Source of the DNA: Larus michahellis
Lineage: Eukaryota > Chordata > Aves > Charadriiformes > Laridae
Assembly: GCF_964199755.1 (NCBI RefSeq)
Contig: NC_133897.1
Location: forward strand, 116,321,579 to 116,385,578
Reading direction: 5' to 3'
Length of the DNA: 64,000 bases
The notes under the pieces were generated by a model. The model had not been told where the DNA came from. It did no database searches and saw only the letters and a program-made list of their open reading frames with translations. The position numbers and the translations under genes were made by a program. Positions within the stretch are counted from its first letter, which is position 1. Each line of letters begins with the position of its first letter. This document shows, one piece after another, positions 35,095 to 46,848 of this stretch.

Positions 35095-37671
35095 CTAGAG
35101 CATGCCCTGAAGTGCCACATCTAGACGTTTCTTAAACACCTCCAGGGACGGTGACTCCACCACCTCCCTGGGCAGGCTGTTCCAGTGCCTGACCACTCTT
35201 TCAGTAAAGTAATTCTTCCTAATATCTAATCTAAATCTCCCCTGCCGCAGCTTCATACCATTTCCTCTGGTCCTGTCGTTATTCCCTTGGGAGAAGAGGC
35301 CAACCCCTGCCTCTCTACAGTTTCCTTTCAGGTAGTTGTAGAGGGCAATGAGGTCTCCCCTCAGCCTCCTCTTCTCCAAGCTAAACATGCCCAGCTCCCT
35401 CAGCCTCTCCTCATAGGACTTGTTCTCCAGACCCCTCACCAGCTTGGTGGCTCTCCTCTGGACATGCTCCAGCACTTGAATGTCCCTCTTGTACACAGGG
35501 GCCCAAAACTGAACACAGTACTCGAGGTGAGGCCTCACCAGTGCCAAGTACAGAGGCACGATGACTTCCCTACTCCTGCTGGCCACGCTATTCCTGATAC
35601 AAGCCAGGATGCTGTTGGCCTTCTTGGCCACCTGGGCACACTGCTGGCTCATGTTAAGCCGGCTGTCCACTAACACTCCCAGGTCCTTTTCTGCCGGGCA
35701 GCTTTCCAGCCACTCTTCCCCAAGCCTGTAGCGTTGCTTGGGGTTGTTGTGACCGAAATGCAGGACCCGGCACTTGGCCTTATTAAACCTCATACAGTTG
35801 GCCTTAGCCCATTGATCCAACCTGTCTAGATCCCTCTGTAAAGCCTTCTGACCCTCAAGCAGATCAACACTCCCACCTAGTTTGGTGTCATCCGCAAACC
35901 TACTGAGGGTGCATTCAATCCCCTTCTCTAGATCATCAATAAAGATACTGAACAAGACTGGCCCCAAAACTGAGCCCCGAGGGACACCACTGATGACCAG
36001 CCGCCAACCAGATTTTGCTCCATTAATCACAACTCTCTGGGCACGTCCATCCAGCCAGTTTTTTATCCAGCGGAGGGTACACTTGTCTATGCCATGATTC
36101 TCCAGTTTCTCCAGGAGAATGCCGTGGGGGACGGTGTCGAAGGCCTTACCAAAGTCCAGGCAGACAACATCCACGGCCTTCCCCTCATCGAGAAAGCGGG
36201 TCACATGGTCATAGAAAGAGATCAAGTTGGTCAGGCAGGACCTCCCTTTCCTAAACCCATGCTGGCTGGCCCTGATCCCTTGGCTGCCCTTCCCTTGCCT
36301 TGAGAGCTCACTCAGGATGATCCTCTCCATGATCTTTCCCAGTACCAAGGTCAGGCTGACAGGCCTGTAGTTTCCGGGATCCTCCTTCTGGCCCTTCTTG
36401 TAGATGGGCGTCACATTGGCCACCCTCCAGTCATCCGGCACCTCTCCTGTTGACCAGGATTGTTGATAGATAATGGAGAGAGGCTTGGTGAGCTCTCCTG
36501 CCAGCTCCCTGAGAACCTTTGGGTGAATCCCATCCAGCCCTATAGACTTATGCGTGTCCAGGTGCATAAGTAAATCATTAACTACTTCCTCCTGGATTAC
36601 AGGGGAGTTGTTCTGTTCTCCATTCTTATCTTCCAGCCCAAGAAGCTGAACACCCTGGGGGTAGCTGGTCTGACTATTAAAGACAGAGGCAAAGAAGGCA
36701 TTAAGTATCTCAGCCTTCTCCTCGTCCTTGGTTGCAAGGTTTCCGCCCGCATCCAGTAAGGGATGGACATTCTCTGTCACTCTCTTTTTGTTGATGTATT
36801 TATAGAAACTTTTTTTGTTGTCCCTTATATTAATTGCCAGGTTGAGTTCCAGCTGGGCTTTTGCCTTCCTGATTTTTTCTCTGTATGACCTAACACGATC
36901 TCTGTACTCCTCCTGAGTTGCCTGTCCCCTCTTCCAAAGGTGGTAAACCTTCCTTTTTTCCTTAAGTCCCATCAAGAGCTCTTTGTTCATCCAGGCCGGC
37001 CATTTTCCCCGCCCTTTAATTGTGCGCCTCATGGGGACAGCCTGCTTCTGGGCCTTTAGGATTTCCCTCTTGAAGATCGTCCAGCCTTCCTGGGCTCGTT
37101 TGTCTCTCAGGACTACCTCCCATGGGACTCTCCCAACCAGGGTTCTGAACAGGCTAAAGTCTGCCCACCGGAAGTCCAAGATGGAGGTTTTGTTAACCCC
37201 CTTCCTTACCTCACTATGGATGGAAAACTTAACCATTTCATGGTCACTAAGCCCAAGACGTCCTCTGACCTCCACGTCCCCCACTAGCCCTTCTTTGTTT
37301 GTGAACAGTAGGTCTAGCAAGGCACCTCCCCTGGTAGGCTCACCTACCATTTGTGTCAGGAAGTTATGCTCCATACACTCGAGGAACCTCCTAGCCTGCC
37401 TGCTCTCTGCTGTGTTATATTTCCAGCAGATGTCTGGTAAGTTGAAGTCTCCAACTAGAACAAGGGCTGGCGTTTGCGAGACTGCATCCAGCCGCTTATA
37501 GAATACCACCACATCAACCTGCTCATCCTGGTTGGGTGGTCTATAGCAGACTCCCAGCACAAAATCACCTCTGTTAGCCTTCCCTTTCACCCTTACCCAT
37601 AAACACTCAACTTCTTCATCACTGGAGTCTATCTCTATAGAGTCAAACAGCTCCCTAATGTACAGAGCCAC
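35095..37671 (-). CDS. CR1 ORF2: endonuclease (part) and reverse transcriptase
   Basis: 858 codons open. The APE-type endonuclease part shows GDFNLPD (residues about 74-80) and SDHE (142-145), the catalytic and closing motifs. The reverse transcriptase shows NYRPVSL (434-440), LDFGKAFD (505-512), [14 protein letters not shown] (561-574) and the catalytic FADD (592-595). The C-terminal CR1 block ([17 protein letters not shown]) ends at a stop just before the 3' UTR. The usual PQGS of RT motif B is PRGS here, a change at a conserved glutamine. The true N-terminus lies upstream in another frame (next entry). It would nick DNA and reverse-transcribe its own RNA; this copy is probably not active. 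Confidence 0.93.
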   Translation of the reverse strand: MALYIRELFDSIEIDSSDEEVECLWVRVKGKANRGDFVLGVCYRPPNQDEQVDVVVFYKRLDAVSQTPALVLVGDFNLPDICWKYNTAESRQARRFLECMEHNFLTQMVGEPTRGGALLDLLFTNKEGLVGDVEVRGRLGLSDHEMVKFSIHSEVRKGVNKTSILDFRWADFSLFRTLVGRVPWEVVLRDKRAQEGWTIFKREILKAQKQAVPMRRTIKGRGKWPAWMNKELLMGLKEKRKVYHLWKRGQATQEEYRDRVRSYREKIRKAKAQLELNLAINIRDNKKSFYKYINKKRVTENVHPLLDAGGNLATKDEEKAEILNAFFASVFNSQTSYPQGVQLLGLEDKNGEQNNSPVIQEEVVNDLLMHLDTHKSIGLDGIHPKVLRELAGELTKPLSIIYQQSWSTGEVPDDWRVANVTPIYKKGQKEDPGNYRPVSLTLVLGKIMERIILSELSRQGKGSQGIRASQHGFRKGRSCLTNLISFYDHVTRFLDEGKAVDVVCLDFGKAFDTVPHGILLEKLENHGIDKCTLRWIKNWLDGRAQRVVINGAKSGWRLVISGVPRGSVLGPVLFSIFIDDLEKGIECTLSRFADDTKLGGSVDLLEGQKALQRDLDRLDQWAKANCMRFNKAKCRVLHFGHNNPKQRYRLGEEWLESCPAEKDLGVLVDSRLNMSQQCAQVAKKANSILACIRNSVASRSREVIVPLYLALVRPHLEYCVQFWAPVYKRDIQVLEHVQRRATKLVRGLENKSYEERLRELGMFSLEKRRLRGDLIALYNYLKGNCREAGVGLFSQGNNDRTRGNGMKLRQGRFRLDIRKNYFTERVVRHWNSLPREVVESPSLEVFKKRLDVALQGML

Positions 37672-37674
37672 ACC

Positions 37675-38183
37675 CCCCCCCTCCTTCCTTGCCTATTCCT
37701 TCTGAAGAGCTTATAGCCACTCATTGCAGCATTCCAGTCATGACCATCATCCCACCACGTTTCTGTGATGGCGACTATGTCGTAGTTGTCCTGCCACACA
37801 ATGGCTTCTAGCTCATCCTGTTTGTTGCCCATGCTACGTGCATTAGCGTAGATGCACTTGACCTGGGCTACTGATTTCACCCCCATCTTTGGCCCTTGAC
37901 ACTCAGGTTCATTACCAGCGGGCCTGGTTTTATCCCCTTCCCCCTTAACTTTCAGCTTAAAGCTCTGTCCATGAGCTTTGTTAACTCTTAGCCTAGTACC
38001 CTTTTCCCCTTCTAGGAAAGGGTTTTCCCATTGTTCTCTAGCAGTAATTTCTAAACGTCTATCACCTTTCTCTGATGAAATGTCAGAGTGGGAGTCCTCG
38101 CTAATGTGGTCTCCTTCAAACCGTGGCATGCTTTCCGCAGGTTTAATCTTGACAGGCCCAGTTATCTCTCCTTCCCCTCTCAT
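37675..38183 (-). pseudogene. CR1 ORF2 N-terminal part, shifted out of frame
   Basis: The upstream frame encodes the start of the endonuclease domain: IYANARSMGNKQDELEA, then the active-site glutamate block IVAITETWWDD, and [11 protein letters not shown]. It then reaches a run of nine Cs on the plus strand (37673-37681), where the frame changes and the family sequence continues in the frame of the preceding entry. One base of length difference in the run explains the break. Whether the break is genuine or an assembly error at a homopolymer cannot be told here. Confidence 0.85.
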
Positions 38184-38270
38184 ATCTAGTTTAAAGACCA
38201 GTCAATGAGCCCTGCTAACTCCTGCCCCAAATCTTTCGGTGAAGAGCCCCAGGCTGGCTGACACATGCGC

Positions 38271-38690
38271 AAAGGTGGAAGAAGTTAAAGAGCATTGGAA
38301 AGAAGATCAGAGGAGATAAGCATTTCCTGGCAAGTGGGTTGGGGTTGGGAGGGTAGAGAAGGTATGGGGAAGAGGTTTCCTTTGTGTCTGCTTATCTTTG
38401 ATTTGGTGGAATTGCCAAGTGACTTCAATGGAGAAGGTGCATAATGCTCTTTTGTTCTTTCCACAGCTACTGCTGCTCTAACCTGGACATACAGTAGGAC
38501 AAAGTTGGTTCATACAAAGCTACCTGCGCACGGGCCCTTTAAAAAACCTGTGGGCAAATTGCTGAAATGTACTTAAAGACTGAGTCTGAAACTGCATGCA
38601 TTGTTTACCCTTGCTGTAAAGAGTTTCTTCCAATCTTGCTTGTTATGAAATCAAGAATTGTCATATTTTGTTACAGACGTACTGGTTTTC
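38271..38690. other. Spacer between two CR1 copies
   Basis: About 420 bases of unrecognised unique sequence separating two CR1 insertions of different subfamilies in the same orientation. Confidence 0.5.
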
Positions 38691-39470
38691 ATAGAATCAT
38701 AGAATGGTTTGGGTTGGACGGGACGTTAAAGATTATCTAGTTCCAACCCTCACCTCTGACTAGACCAGCTTACTCAAAGCCCCATCCAGCCTGGCCTTGA
38801 ACACTTCCAGGGATGGGGCATCCACAACTTCCCTGGGCAACCTGTTCCAGTGCCTCACCACCCTCACAGTAAAGAATTTCTTCCTAATATCTAATCTAAA
38901 TCTACTCTCTTCCAGTTTAAAACTGTGACTCCTCATCCTGTCACTATACTCCCTGATGAAGAGTCCCACCCCATCTTCCTTATAAGTATCCTTCAAGTAC
39001 TGGAAGGCTGCTCTGAGGTCTCCCTGGAGCTTTCTCTGTTCCAGGCTGAACAACCCCAACTCTCTCAGCCTGTCCTCACAGCAGAGGTGCTCCAGCCCTC
39101 TGATCATTTTCGTGGCCCTCCTCTGGACTTACTCCAACAAGTCCATGTCCTTCCTGTGCTGAGGACTCCAAAGCTGGATGCAGCACTCCAGGTGGGGTCT
39201 CACCAGGGCAGAGTAGAGGGGTAGAATCACCTCCCTTGACCTGCTGGCCACACTTCTTTTGATGCAGCCCAGGATGTGGTTGGCTTTCTAGGCTGCGAGC
39301 ACACATTGCCAGCTCATGTTGAGCTTCTCATCAACCAACACCCCCAAGTCCTTCTCCTCCGGGCTTCTCTCAATCCATTCTCCGCCTAGCCTGTATTTGT
39401 GTTTGGGATTGCCGTGACCCATGTGCAGGACCTTGCACTTGGCCTAGTTAAACTTCCTGAGGTTTTGATA
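38691..39470 (-). mobile_element. CR1 retrotransposon fragment
   Basis: It begins (plus-strand reading) with ATAGAATCATAGAATGG, the reversed CR1 tail. Minus-strand frame 38760-39107 encodes the ORF2 C-terminal block ([29 protein letters not shown]), and frames beyond carry the [11 protein letters not shown] and [10 protein letters not shown] wording in broken form. Stops and frame changes mark it as dead. It is 5'-truncated near 39470, within the RT region. Confidence 0.93.
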
Positions 39471-42400
39471 TCTCACCTCTGATAGTAGTGCAATATTTCA
39501 GAATACAGAATAAAACTGAGGGCATTAATTACTGTGCAGCTCTTACCTCTAACACAGGGCAGCTTCCAGAGTTTCATGGCATGCAATGCCTTTCTCAATG
39601 TGCTTCTCTCTGATTGAATGTGTCAGATTTCAACTTTCACGATTTTTTAGAGATGAGCTGGAAAGGAGAGAAAGGGAGTGGCACATGACTTTACAGTGTT
39701 TGGGACAAAGTTGTCAACAGATTTTTAAAAAATTACATTGTTCCTGATAGAAAACTACATGATTCTGAAGCTTTAATTCCTTGTTCGTGATTTTTTTCCA
39801 GTCTCTTGCTGAAGTTCCTGGTGTTTTAACTAAGCAAGACATTTACGTGAGTTTAACCACAACAGGTGTAACTTTCTATGCAGACATTATAATCTCAGTT
39901 TAGGCATAATAGGTGTTGGTTTATTTCAAGGAAAAAATGAAAAATGCAGTAAGTCTACTTAATATTAATATAAGAAGCTCTTCCTGAAAACACGAGGCAG
40001 AAATTCTCGGTGTTGATAAGACCCAATACTGTAATTCACAACAACTTTTTTGCTTCCTTGGAAAAAATAACTCCTGCCCTAATTACTTCCCAATCAAAAA
40101 ACCATTACCACTAGTTTGAAGGAAGCCTTCTGTACATTTCTTCTGATTCTTATCTATTTTGCATACAAAGGCAAGGTTAAATTTAACTTCTGCTTAACTT
40201 GCAACACTATAAAGAAGATGTAGGGTTCTTAAAGAAATGTTGTGTTTCAAAGCGAGCTAACCAAACACAAAAATGCCAGGAATATTTTAAATAAGACCTC
40301 ATTAGGTAAAGACTGTGGCCGCAAATATTTCATGCCTCTCTGCAGTCACACTGTGTTTTTAGAAGAGGATTTATATAGGCTCGTTCATGTTTCTGATTCA
40401 CCCGTTTGGACACTGGGCAAATTTCTTCAGCTCCTCTAGTTTCTCCCTGGTTTCTCCCTGGCAGAAAGTGCTGCTCATTATTTGTCCTGTAAATTCTCAT
40501 TAAGGTCACAGCAGCTCATAGGTGCAAAAACCCAAATAAAAGACAAGAACAAACCCAAAATCTCTTTTCTCCCGCCGTCTCCAAGCTTATATTTTCACAG
40601 CACAATGATGGTACGTGGCTGTCCTTAATCTCAAAAACTACAACTCAAAATGTATGACTGCAGCTTCTAGTGAACAAAACGAAACGACAGCTCCAGGCCC
40701 GGGTGCCTGCAGCCAGTGGAGACTGCTCACCAGAAATGCAAAACTATGGGGAGGAAGAGAGGAGGAGAGTCCCTTTTAGCAGATCGCTCTCGTCACCCTT
40801 CCCCAGGGCAATTTCCTCCCCTTGCACAGTACCCAAAGGTGCTTTCGTGTAGAATGACACGGGCAACCTCCTACCAATACGGGATGAGGCTATAATACTT
40901 TTTATGTGCACAGACCTACTAAAGGAGGAGGACTTCCCATATACTAGTAAGGCTATCATGATCCAATTTGTAAAGATGAACATGTAGCTGCTACCCAAAA
41001 AGAGTTTACAGTCAAATCAAACTCAGGCAGCAAATGATATGCTGCCTGTTTCTCAGCACACCTGTAAGCTCCGGTATTGCATTGTGACAAATCATATCTT
41101 GTTTTGTCATAATGTGAAATGCAGAGGAAACCATCCGATCATTTTTTGCAGTTGCTTTTGATTCTCCGTTTATCATTTGAGAGTTTCAAAGGAGGTGGCC
41201 ATTTTAGAAAATGAGAAGTTACAAAAGAAAGAAGATGAAGTAAAATGTAAGAGGCTGCACAAGAGTAGCTGGGGGTAAGACATTGGAGGTAAGAAGGTGT
41301 GGAAAGAGGAGGTGGCGAGCTCTGTGGTGCAAGAATGGGCAGCATCTTTCTCTGATCATATGTTCAAATCCTGTGAAATGTCACTATTCAAACAATTGCC
41401 GTATTGTGTTGTACTTTCTTGTACATTTCCTGTACTCCAATATGAATTTCAATTAGTTGGGGCTGAGGGGGAAGTGTTTATTTTTCCTCAAGGCCCCCTG
41501 TACCCTGGGGAGAGGCTGTCTGGAGACGTTCCACTATTGAACCCTAAATACCTTCTGAAGGTTGCAAAGACAAATATACCAAGGAGCATATTCAACTGGA
41601 AAAAAGGAAAGTTTGTATCTTATTTTGTTCACAGTGTCTACAAAAAATTATGTGTTTATTCTACAGATCGTTCTAGAAATTATTCTCAAGAAATGTTTTG
41701 CATTGTGTCCTAATTGTGCGTCTAATCGTGTGTTAATCAGACTGTGCAAACCATTTGTACTGAATTTCCCAGGGCTGCAATTAAATAAACTAGTGATAGC
41801 AGTGCTTTGGTTTGATCAGTTAAGCAATCTAAATGAGCCAAGGGCAACATCCTTAAAGTAGGTAAGTACTTCGCTCCCACCGAATTTGACGGCAGTTAAA
41901 AGCCTGCATCTCCATGACAATGAGAGGTTAAGCACCCAAGGTTTGTTTCAGTCAAACCTCTGCTGGATAACATCAGTGGATACCATCTGTATGCGTTGTA
42001 CACCTCACTCTGTCGCCTTCTTTTGAAAATCTCAGGCAAGAATCAATAGCTTAATTAAACAAAACCAAATATTCTTTTGTTCAGAGGTGCTGGGTTAAAG
42101 CAATGCCGTGACTTGGTTAGCAAAGTCCACGGAGAATGGGGAAGTACAGGACTATTTTCCACATACGATGGCCTTGTTGATTCTTTCTTCCCAGCACTGG
42201 GAGAGGAGGGTAGGTAGTTTTGAATACGTGCCTCCTAACAAGCAGTAGGCCTTGTCTTTAATTACAATTAGTAGAAAGTGAGGAATATCTAAATAAATAT
42301 TTAAACTGTCTCATAGCTAACCACTGAAGTTTCCATTTTGCATCCTAACATCCCTTACTGAAGTGTTTATTAATATTGATAAAGATTTAGATTTTAGAAG

Positions 42401-45400
42401 ATCTCGGAGATTTCAGTAGTATCTGTAAGTTAGTTACGAGATGAGTCCAGCTCAATCTTGAATTTCCTTTTTCCCACCTGAGATCAAAACCTTGTGGTGA
42501 CACCATTTCCTCTGATTCTTTCAGACATGTCCTACACTTCAGCACCCTTCCTGCTGCAGGCTGTACAGATGAGTGCTCTTGATCAGCCACAGACTCGTAT
42601 CCTCTTTAATTTGTCTTTTATCGTTAAAAGGAAATACCCATTGCCAAAGGAGGGTGTGTCTTTTATATCATTTTGGAAGAGCAACATCTACAGGAATGAT
42701 GGTTGATGGAGAAGAAGTTAAAAATTGTGAATGTTGCTGGTGTGTTTCCTGTGCGGGGGACTGAAAACCAGTGGATCAAATGACTGCAGTACTTTCACTG
42801 AACAACAAGACTGTATGCAGTAGTGGTAAAATGAACTCATGGTTTCAGAATTTACTTAAGAGAACATAAGATATGAAGAATTTATGTATAGCAGCATGTG
42901 TTCAAGAATGAACTCAGTCATGGACTCAGTTCAGGGCATCTGGCATTATTTACAGCATTCGCTTTTGCTTTTAGGAGCACAGAACTTCAGGCCTGTAGAG
43001 TGTTTTTTAAAACACTTTTTTATGACAGTTAAAACGGAACCCAAACTTTAGGATGAACTCTGTCGGGGATTGTTAATGCTCTTTGTGCCTGGTGGTGTTA
43101 GGCTTTTCTTTTTATTCCCTTTAGCCATTTACAGAATGCTACAGTGGAGTCATTACTGCTCCAGGATGAGAACTGATTAAGGAAGGAATCCTGTTGTTTT
43201 ATAGGTACCTGGCAGTGATGACAGAGAAGCTGAACAAAATCAGAGCTCTCTTGTCTTCAGCGGCATAGAGTCACAAGCTTTGTGCCAAGGCATGGTCTCT
43301 ACTGAGAGTTTTGCCACTTCAGTTGTACTAACAGTGTTAAAGCCAGAAAAAGAGGTCTAGATACAGATGTGGTTATCGTGCATAAACTGGTATAGCCTAT
43401 TGCAGTTTGGGAAGTGGTTAGACTCTGTGCCTGATGAAATTCCCCATATTCCAGTAATAACAGCACCCACGCTAAACGTTGTAGTCCAACTGAGGTTAGG
43501 ATGGAGGGGGAGGCAGTGGGAAGGGAGCAGAGGAGGAAGGGTAGGGAGTTTTTGTCTTTTCTTTCATGTTGTGTAGCTCTTCCCGAAAGAAATGAAAAGC
43601 TTATGCTTACCATTGCTCTTTAGAAATATATTGGCTATCGTTTCTCTCCTTTCAAATTTAATTAAGGAGAAACAGGACAATTTCTGCTGTAAGATGCTGC
43701 CTTACTTCATGTCAGTCTACGCGTTCAATTTGAACAGTTTTCCAATGTTACCAACAATAGGCCACTTGAAGGCAAACATTCAATTAATAAGTCACACCAG
43801 CTCATTCTCACTGTTGCCCTGAAGTTTGTTATTAATAAAGAAATAACATCACAGGAGCTGTAGCTGTAGACATACTTTTAAACTGCATGAGGGGAAAACA
43901 AATGGTCTGAAGCACATGAGGATGTTTCCTAATGGGAGGTCAAGGAACTCACTGCAAATTATTACACTGTGATTTTACTGCAAATAATATACTGCAGAAG
44001 CTTAGCATGAGTTATGGGGACAGTTCTCTTTCACAGAAGATATCTGTATGCAGAGCACATAAAGCCAAATGTCTAGAAACATCAACTGTGTATAACTGGA
44101 GAGGTTTAGATTAGTTTTAGAGAACTCAGAGGAGCCACTTCACTGACTGTATCCTGAGACAGCCAAAACTGCTTCATGCATGAGTTGTCCTTTTTGCCCT
44201 GAAAAAGTGGGAATGCTCCCAAGACCTTTATTCCTAGAGAGGTCTGATCAGTTCAACGGACTTTACAAGCCCCAACAGTGAAACCCTGGTGGAGAAGGAA
44301 TGTCTTATCATTCTTAGGTTATGGGATGTATTTTGTTACATCAGTCTTCTCTTCAAAAAAATGAGGCAGAAAAAATAAGTCTCTGCAACTGCTGTGCTTC
44401 ATTTGTCTTTACATTTTTTTTAGTATTGCAGCATCTCATGCATTTTGCTTTTTCATTCAAGCTCCAGTTCCTGGAATTCCAGCGTGATTTGAGCACTTCA
44501 GATTGTATTGCAAGAAAAAGTTAGTTCTGGCATTCCTTTGCAGACAGTAATTTGAAAACCTGACTCAAAACCATCCTACAGACTCAGAAACCAACAGGCA
44601 AATACAAAGAATTGTATACTTTTAAAATCTCATGACTTTTAAGCCAGTCTCCTGATTTTTTTTTATTGCTAGAGCTTTCCAGTAACTTGCTGTCTTTATC
44701 CAACTGCTTCTGACTTTCAGGAGTCCTCTGGAGTTGCTGTTCTGGAGTTGGCAATGCAGATTATCTTACAGCACTATTTGCTATGCAGCATATTAGAAGA
44801 CAACAAAGACTTTAATTAACTTCTCTATCCAGTTATGGAATCAGAATTCTTCACTCTTCTATCTTACAGTTCAACCTTCCTTTACAATTACTTTATTCTA
44901 TTTTCCGTGCGTGTAAACTTTCTCTGGTACAGGTCATTTATCTGGGTTGAGTTATTGGTGTGAAACTTCTAGAATAGGTACTTACTGTTACTTAGAGTAA
45001 AAGACGCTTTCCCTTCTTTTCTCTCAATTCAGTCTATGGTAACTGCGTTTTTGTATTTCAGCTGCCTCCTGAATGTACAGACAGCAGTTCATGCCTGACT
45101 CACTTCTTGGTGACTTGCAAAACTCCTCAGAGATGAGTAAGTGTTCAGGCTTCATAATTGTTTTCAGGCTCTAGTAATTCTAAGTGTGAGGAGCTCAGCT
45201 TAAAATTCAAGCCTAGATCCTTTGTACGGATATACTCTTTTGTTTTTAGGCAGTTAACAAAAAATAAAAGGAAAAAAAAAAAAAAAAGAGTCCACAGCCA
45301 AACATTGCAACATAGGTTGGACACACATCCAGGGGTGGAAACAAAACAATCCTTTTCTACAGACCGTCTCTAGGGTCTGGTCCTGTTTTGCAATTGGCAA

Positions 45401-46648
45401 AAAAATGGTTATAAAAGATATTACATTGACAACAAAACCTCACTGCTGTTAAGGACAAGGTTGGCTTGGGCCTTTTGAAGGCGAGAGGCCTCTGCAGGTT
45501 CCACGCTCTGTGTGAAGCATACGTGGTCTGCGAAAGCGAGCAAGAGCAGTAAGCACAAAGTTTCTCAGTGCATGTGCAGTTGGTGCTGCAGCTGAGATTG
45601 TTGATAATGCACAATATATCCACGTGTGGTTCTTAGACCACCAGCAGACTGCTCTGCAGGGTATTGAGAAAAGTGGGTAGCTGCCGTGAAACTAGGCAAA
45701 ACACCAACAAAAAACACTTTTATTTGCTTTTCCTACCAGGGAGTGCATTTGACTGCGCAATACAGGGAATCGGTTTGTACAGATTGGCTGGTAGATCCTG
45801 GGAGCCATTTCAGATGGAAAGCCTGAATTCTGGCCCCCGGTGTCTGTGCTTTAAGGTGTTAGCATCTGATGCGGCTGCATGGACTTGCTGCTGCTGAAAA
45901 TACAGACTTTTGGAACATTCAAAATTGTACACAGATAAATGAATGGTGGCATCTGCTTCTAGTCAAGCCATTTATCCAGTGTAGTAGAGACCAGACTGTT
46001 GAAAAAGACAAGACCCACCTGCAGCTGCTCTCTAATAATTGTTAGAACCTCGGTTCTTTTTCTGATATTTTAAACAAACTAAAACGGAGACAGGGCATTT
46101 GGTTTTAAAACCTTAACTGAGTGCAGGTTACTAAATGACAACCAACCAGATTTTGCAGCTGTAACAGTCCATGATGAGCACATCAAGTCAATTTGTCATC
46201 ACCATCGTATACACAAATGGGTACCAAAAGAGAGCCCACCGTATTGTGTTCTGAGGGTGGAAATCCAATGCCTCGATTTTCAGTAGTACAGAATAGCCAG
46301 CAGTTCCCACAGAAATCTCCTGCATCACTGCCTACAGGAATTAATCCTATTTAATCATCTTTAATTTCCATCCTGGAGGAATTTATACCAGCAGACTTAA
46401 CCTGAAGTTTAGGAAAGAAAAAATTAATTGTGTGAAGTGGTGACATCCAGCACTTCATCTTCAAAGCCTTCCAGACCCTTTGGCAGAGATAATCTGATAG
46501 TTCTTTTTCATCCTAAAGATTCTGGTTTTCCTTTTTTCTTTTGAGAGGAAATTTACATTCACCACTTACAAATCTTTCTCAGACTTTACTAAATACATAT
46601 ATGCAGGGGATTAGAAAACTTCTTTTTTAAAAGAAGAGGAAAATATGC
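39471..46648. other. Intergenic spacer
   Basis: About 7.2 kb of AT-rich sequence. It contains a short A-run near 45273 and a small tandem duplication of TTTCTCCCTGG at about 40440-40461. I find no conserved protein frame, RNA gene or clear transposon. An open frame of 138 codons at 41297-41713 (+) has no recognisable motif. Confidence 0.6.
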
Positions 46649-46848
46649 NNNNNNNNNNNNNNNNNNNNNNNNNNNNNNNNNNNNNNNNNNNNNNNNNNNN
46701 NNNNNNNNNNNNNNNNNNNNNNNNNNNNNNNNNNNNNNNNNNNNNNNNNNNNNNNNNNNNNNNNNNNNNNNNNNNNNNNNNNNNNNNNNNNNNNNNNNNN
46801 NNNNNNNNNNNNNNNNNNNNNNNNNNNNNNNNNNNNNNNNNNNNNNNN
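46649..46848. other. Assembly gap (200 N)
   Basis: Exactly 200 unknown bases. The round number suggests a placeholder of unknown true length. Flanks are A/G-rich on the left and C/T-rich on the right, so a simple repeat may have broken the assembly. Confidence 0.99.

Larger units (their letters stand above)
34905..38270 (-). mobile_element. Nearly full-length CR1 LINE
   Basis: A CR1 non-LTR retrotransposon inserted on the minus strand. At its 3' end (34905-34932) are three to four ATTCTGTG-type octamers, the hallmark CR1 tail; next is the GAAGGGACCTTTGAGATCATCG block. A G/T-rich linker (about 34976-35090, read on the minus strand) separates this from ORF2. ORF2 extends to about 38183, and GTCTTTAAACTAG-like sequence further 5' is still CR1. 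The 5' border near 38270 is approximate, and ORF1 is absent or lost, so the copy is 5'-truncated. Low damage suggests a fairly recent insertion. Confidence 0.95.

Noticed and set aside
35287..37501. Plus-strand open frames within the CR1 element
   Set aside because: They are antisense shadows of the reverse-transcriptase frame.
41297..41713. 138-codon plus-strand open frame
   Set aside because: No recognisable domain, no splice or promoter context, and a length compatible with chance in 64 kb.
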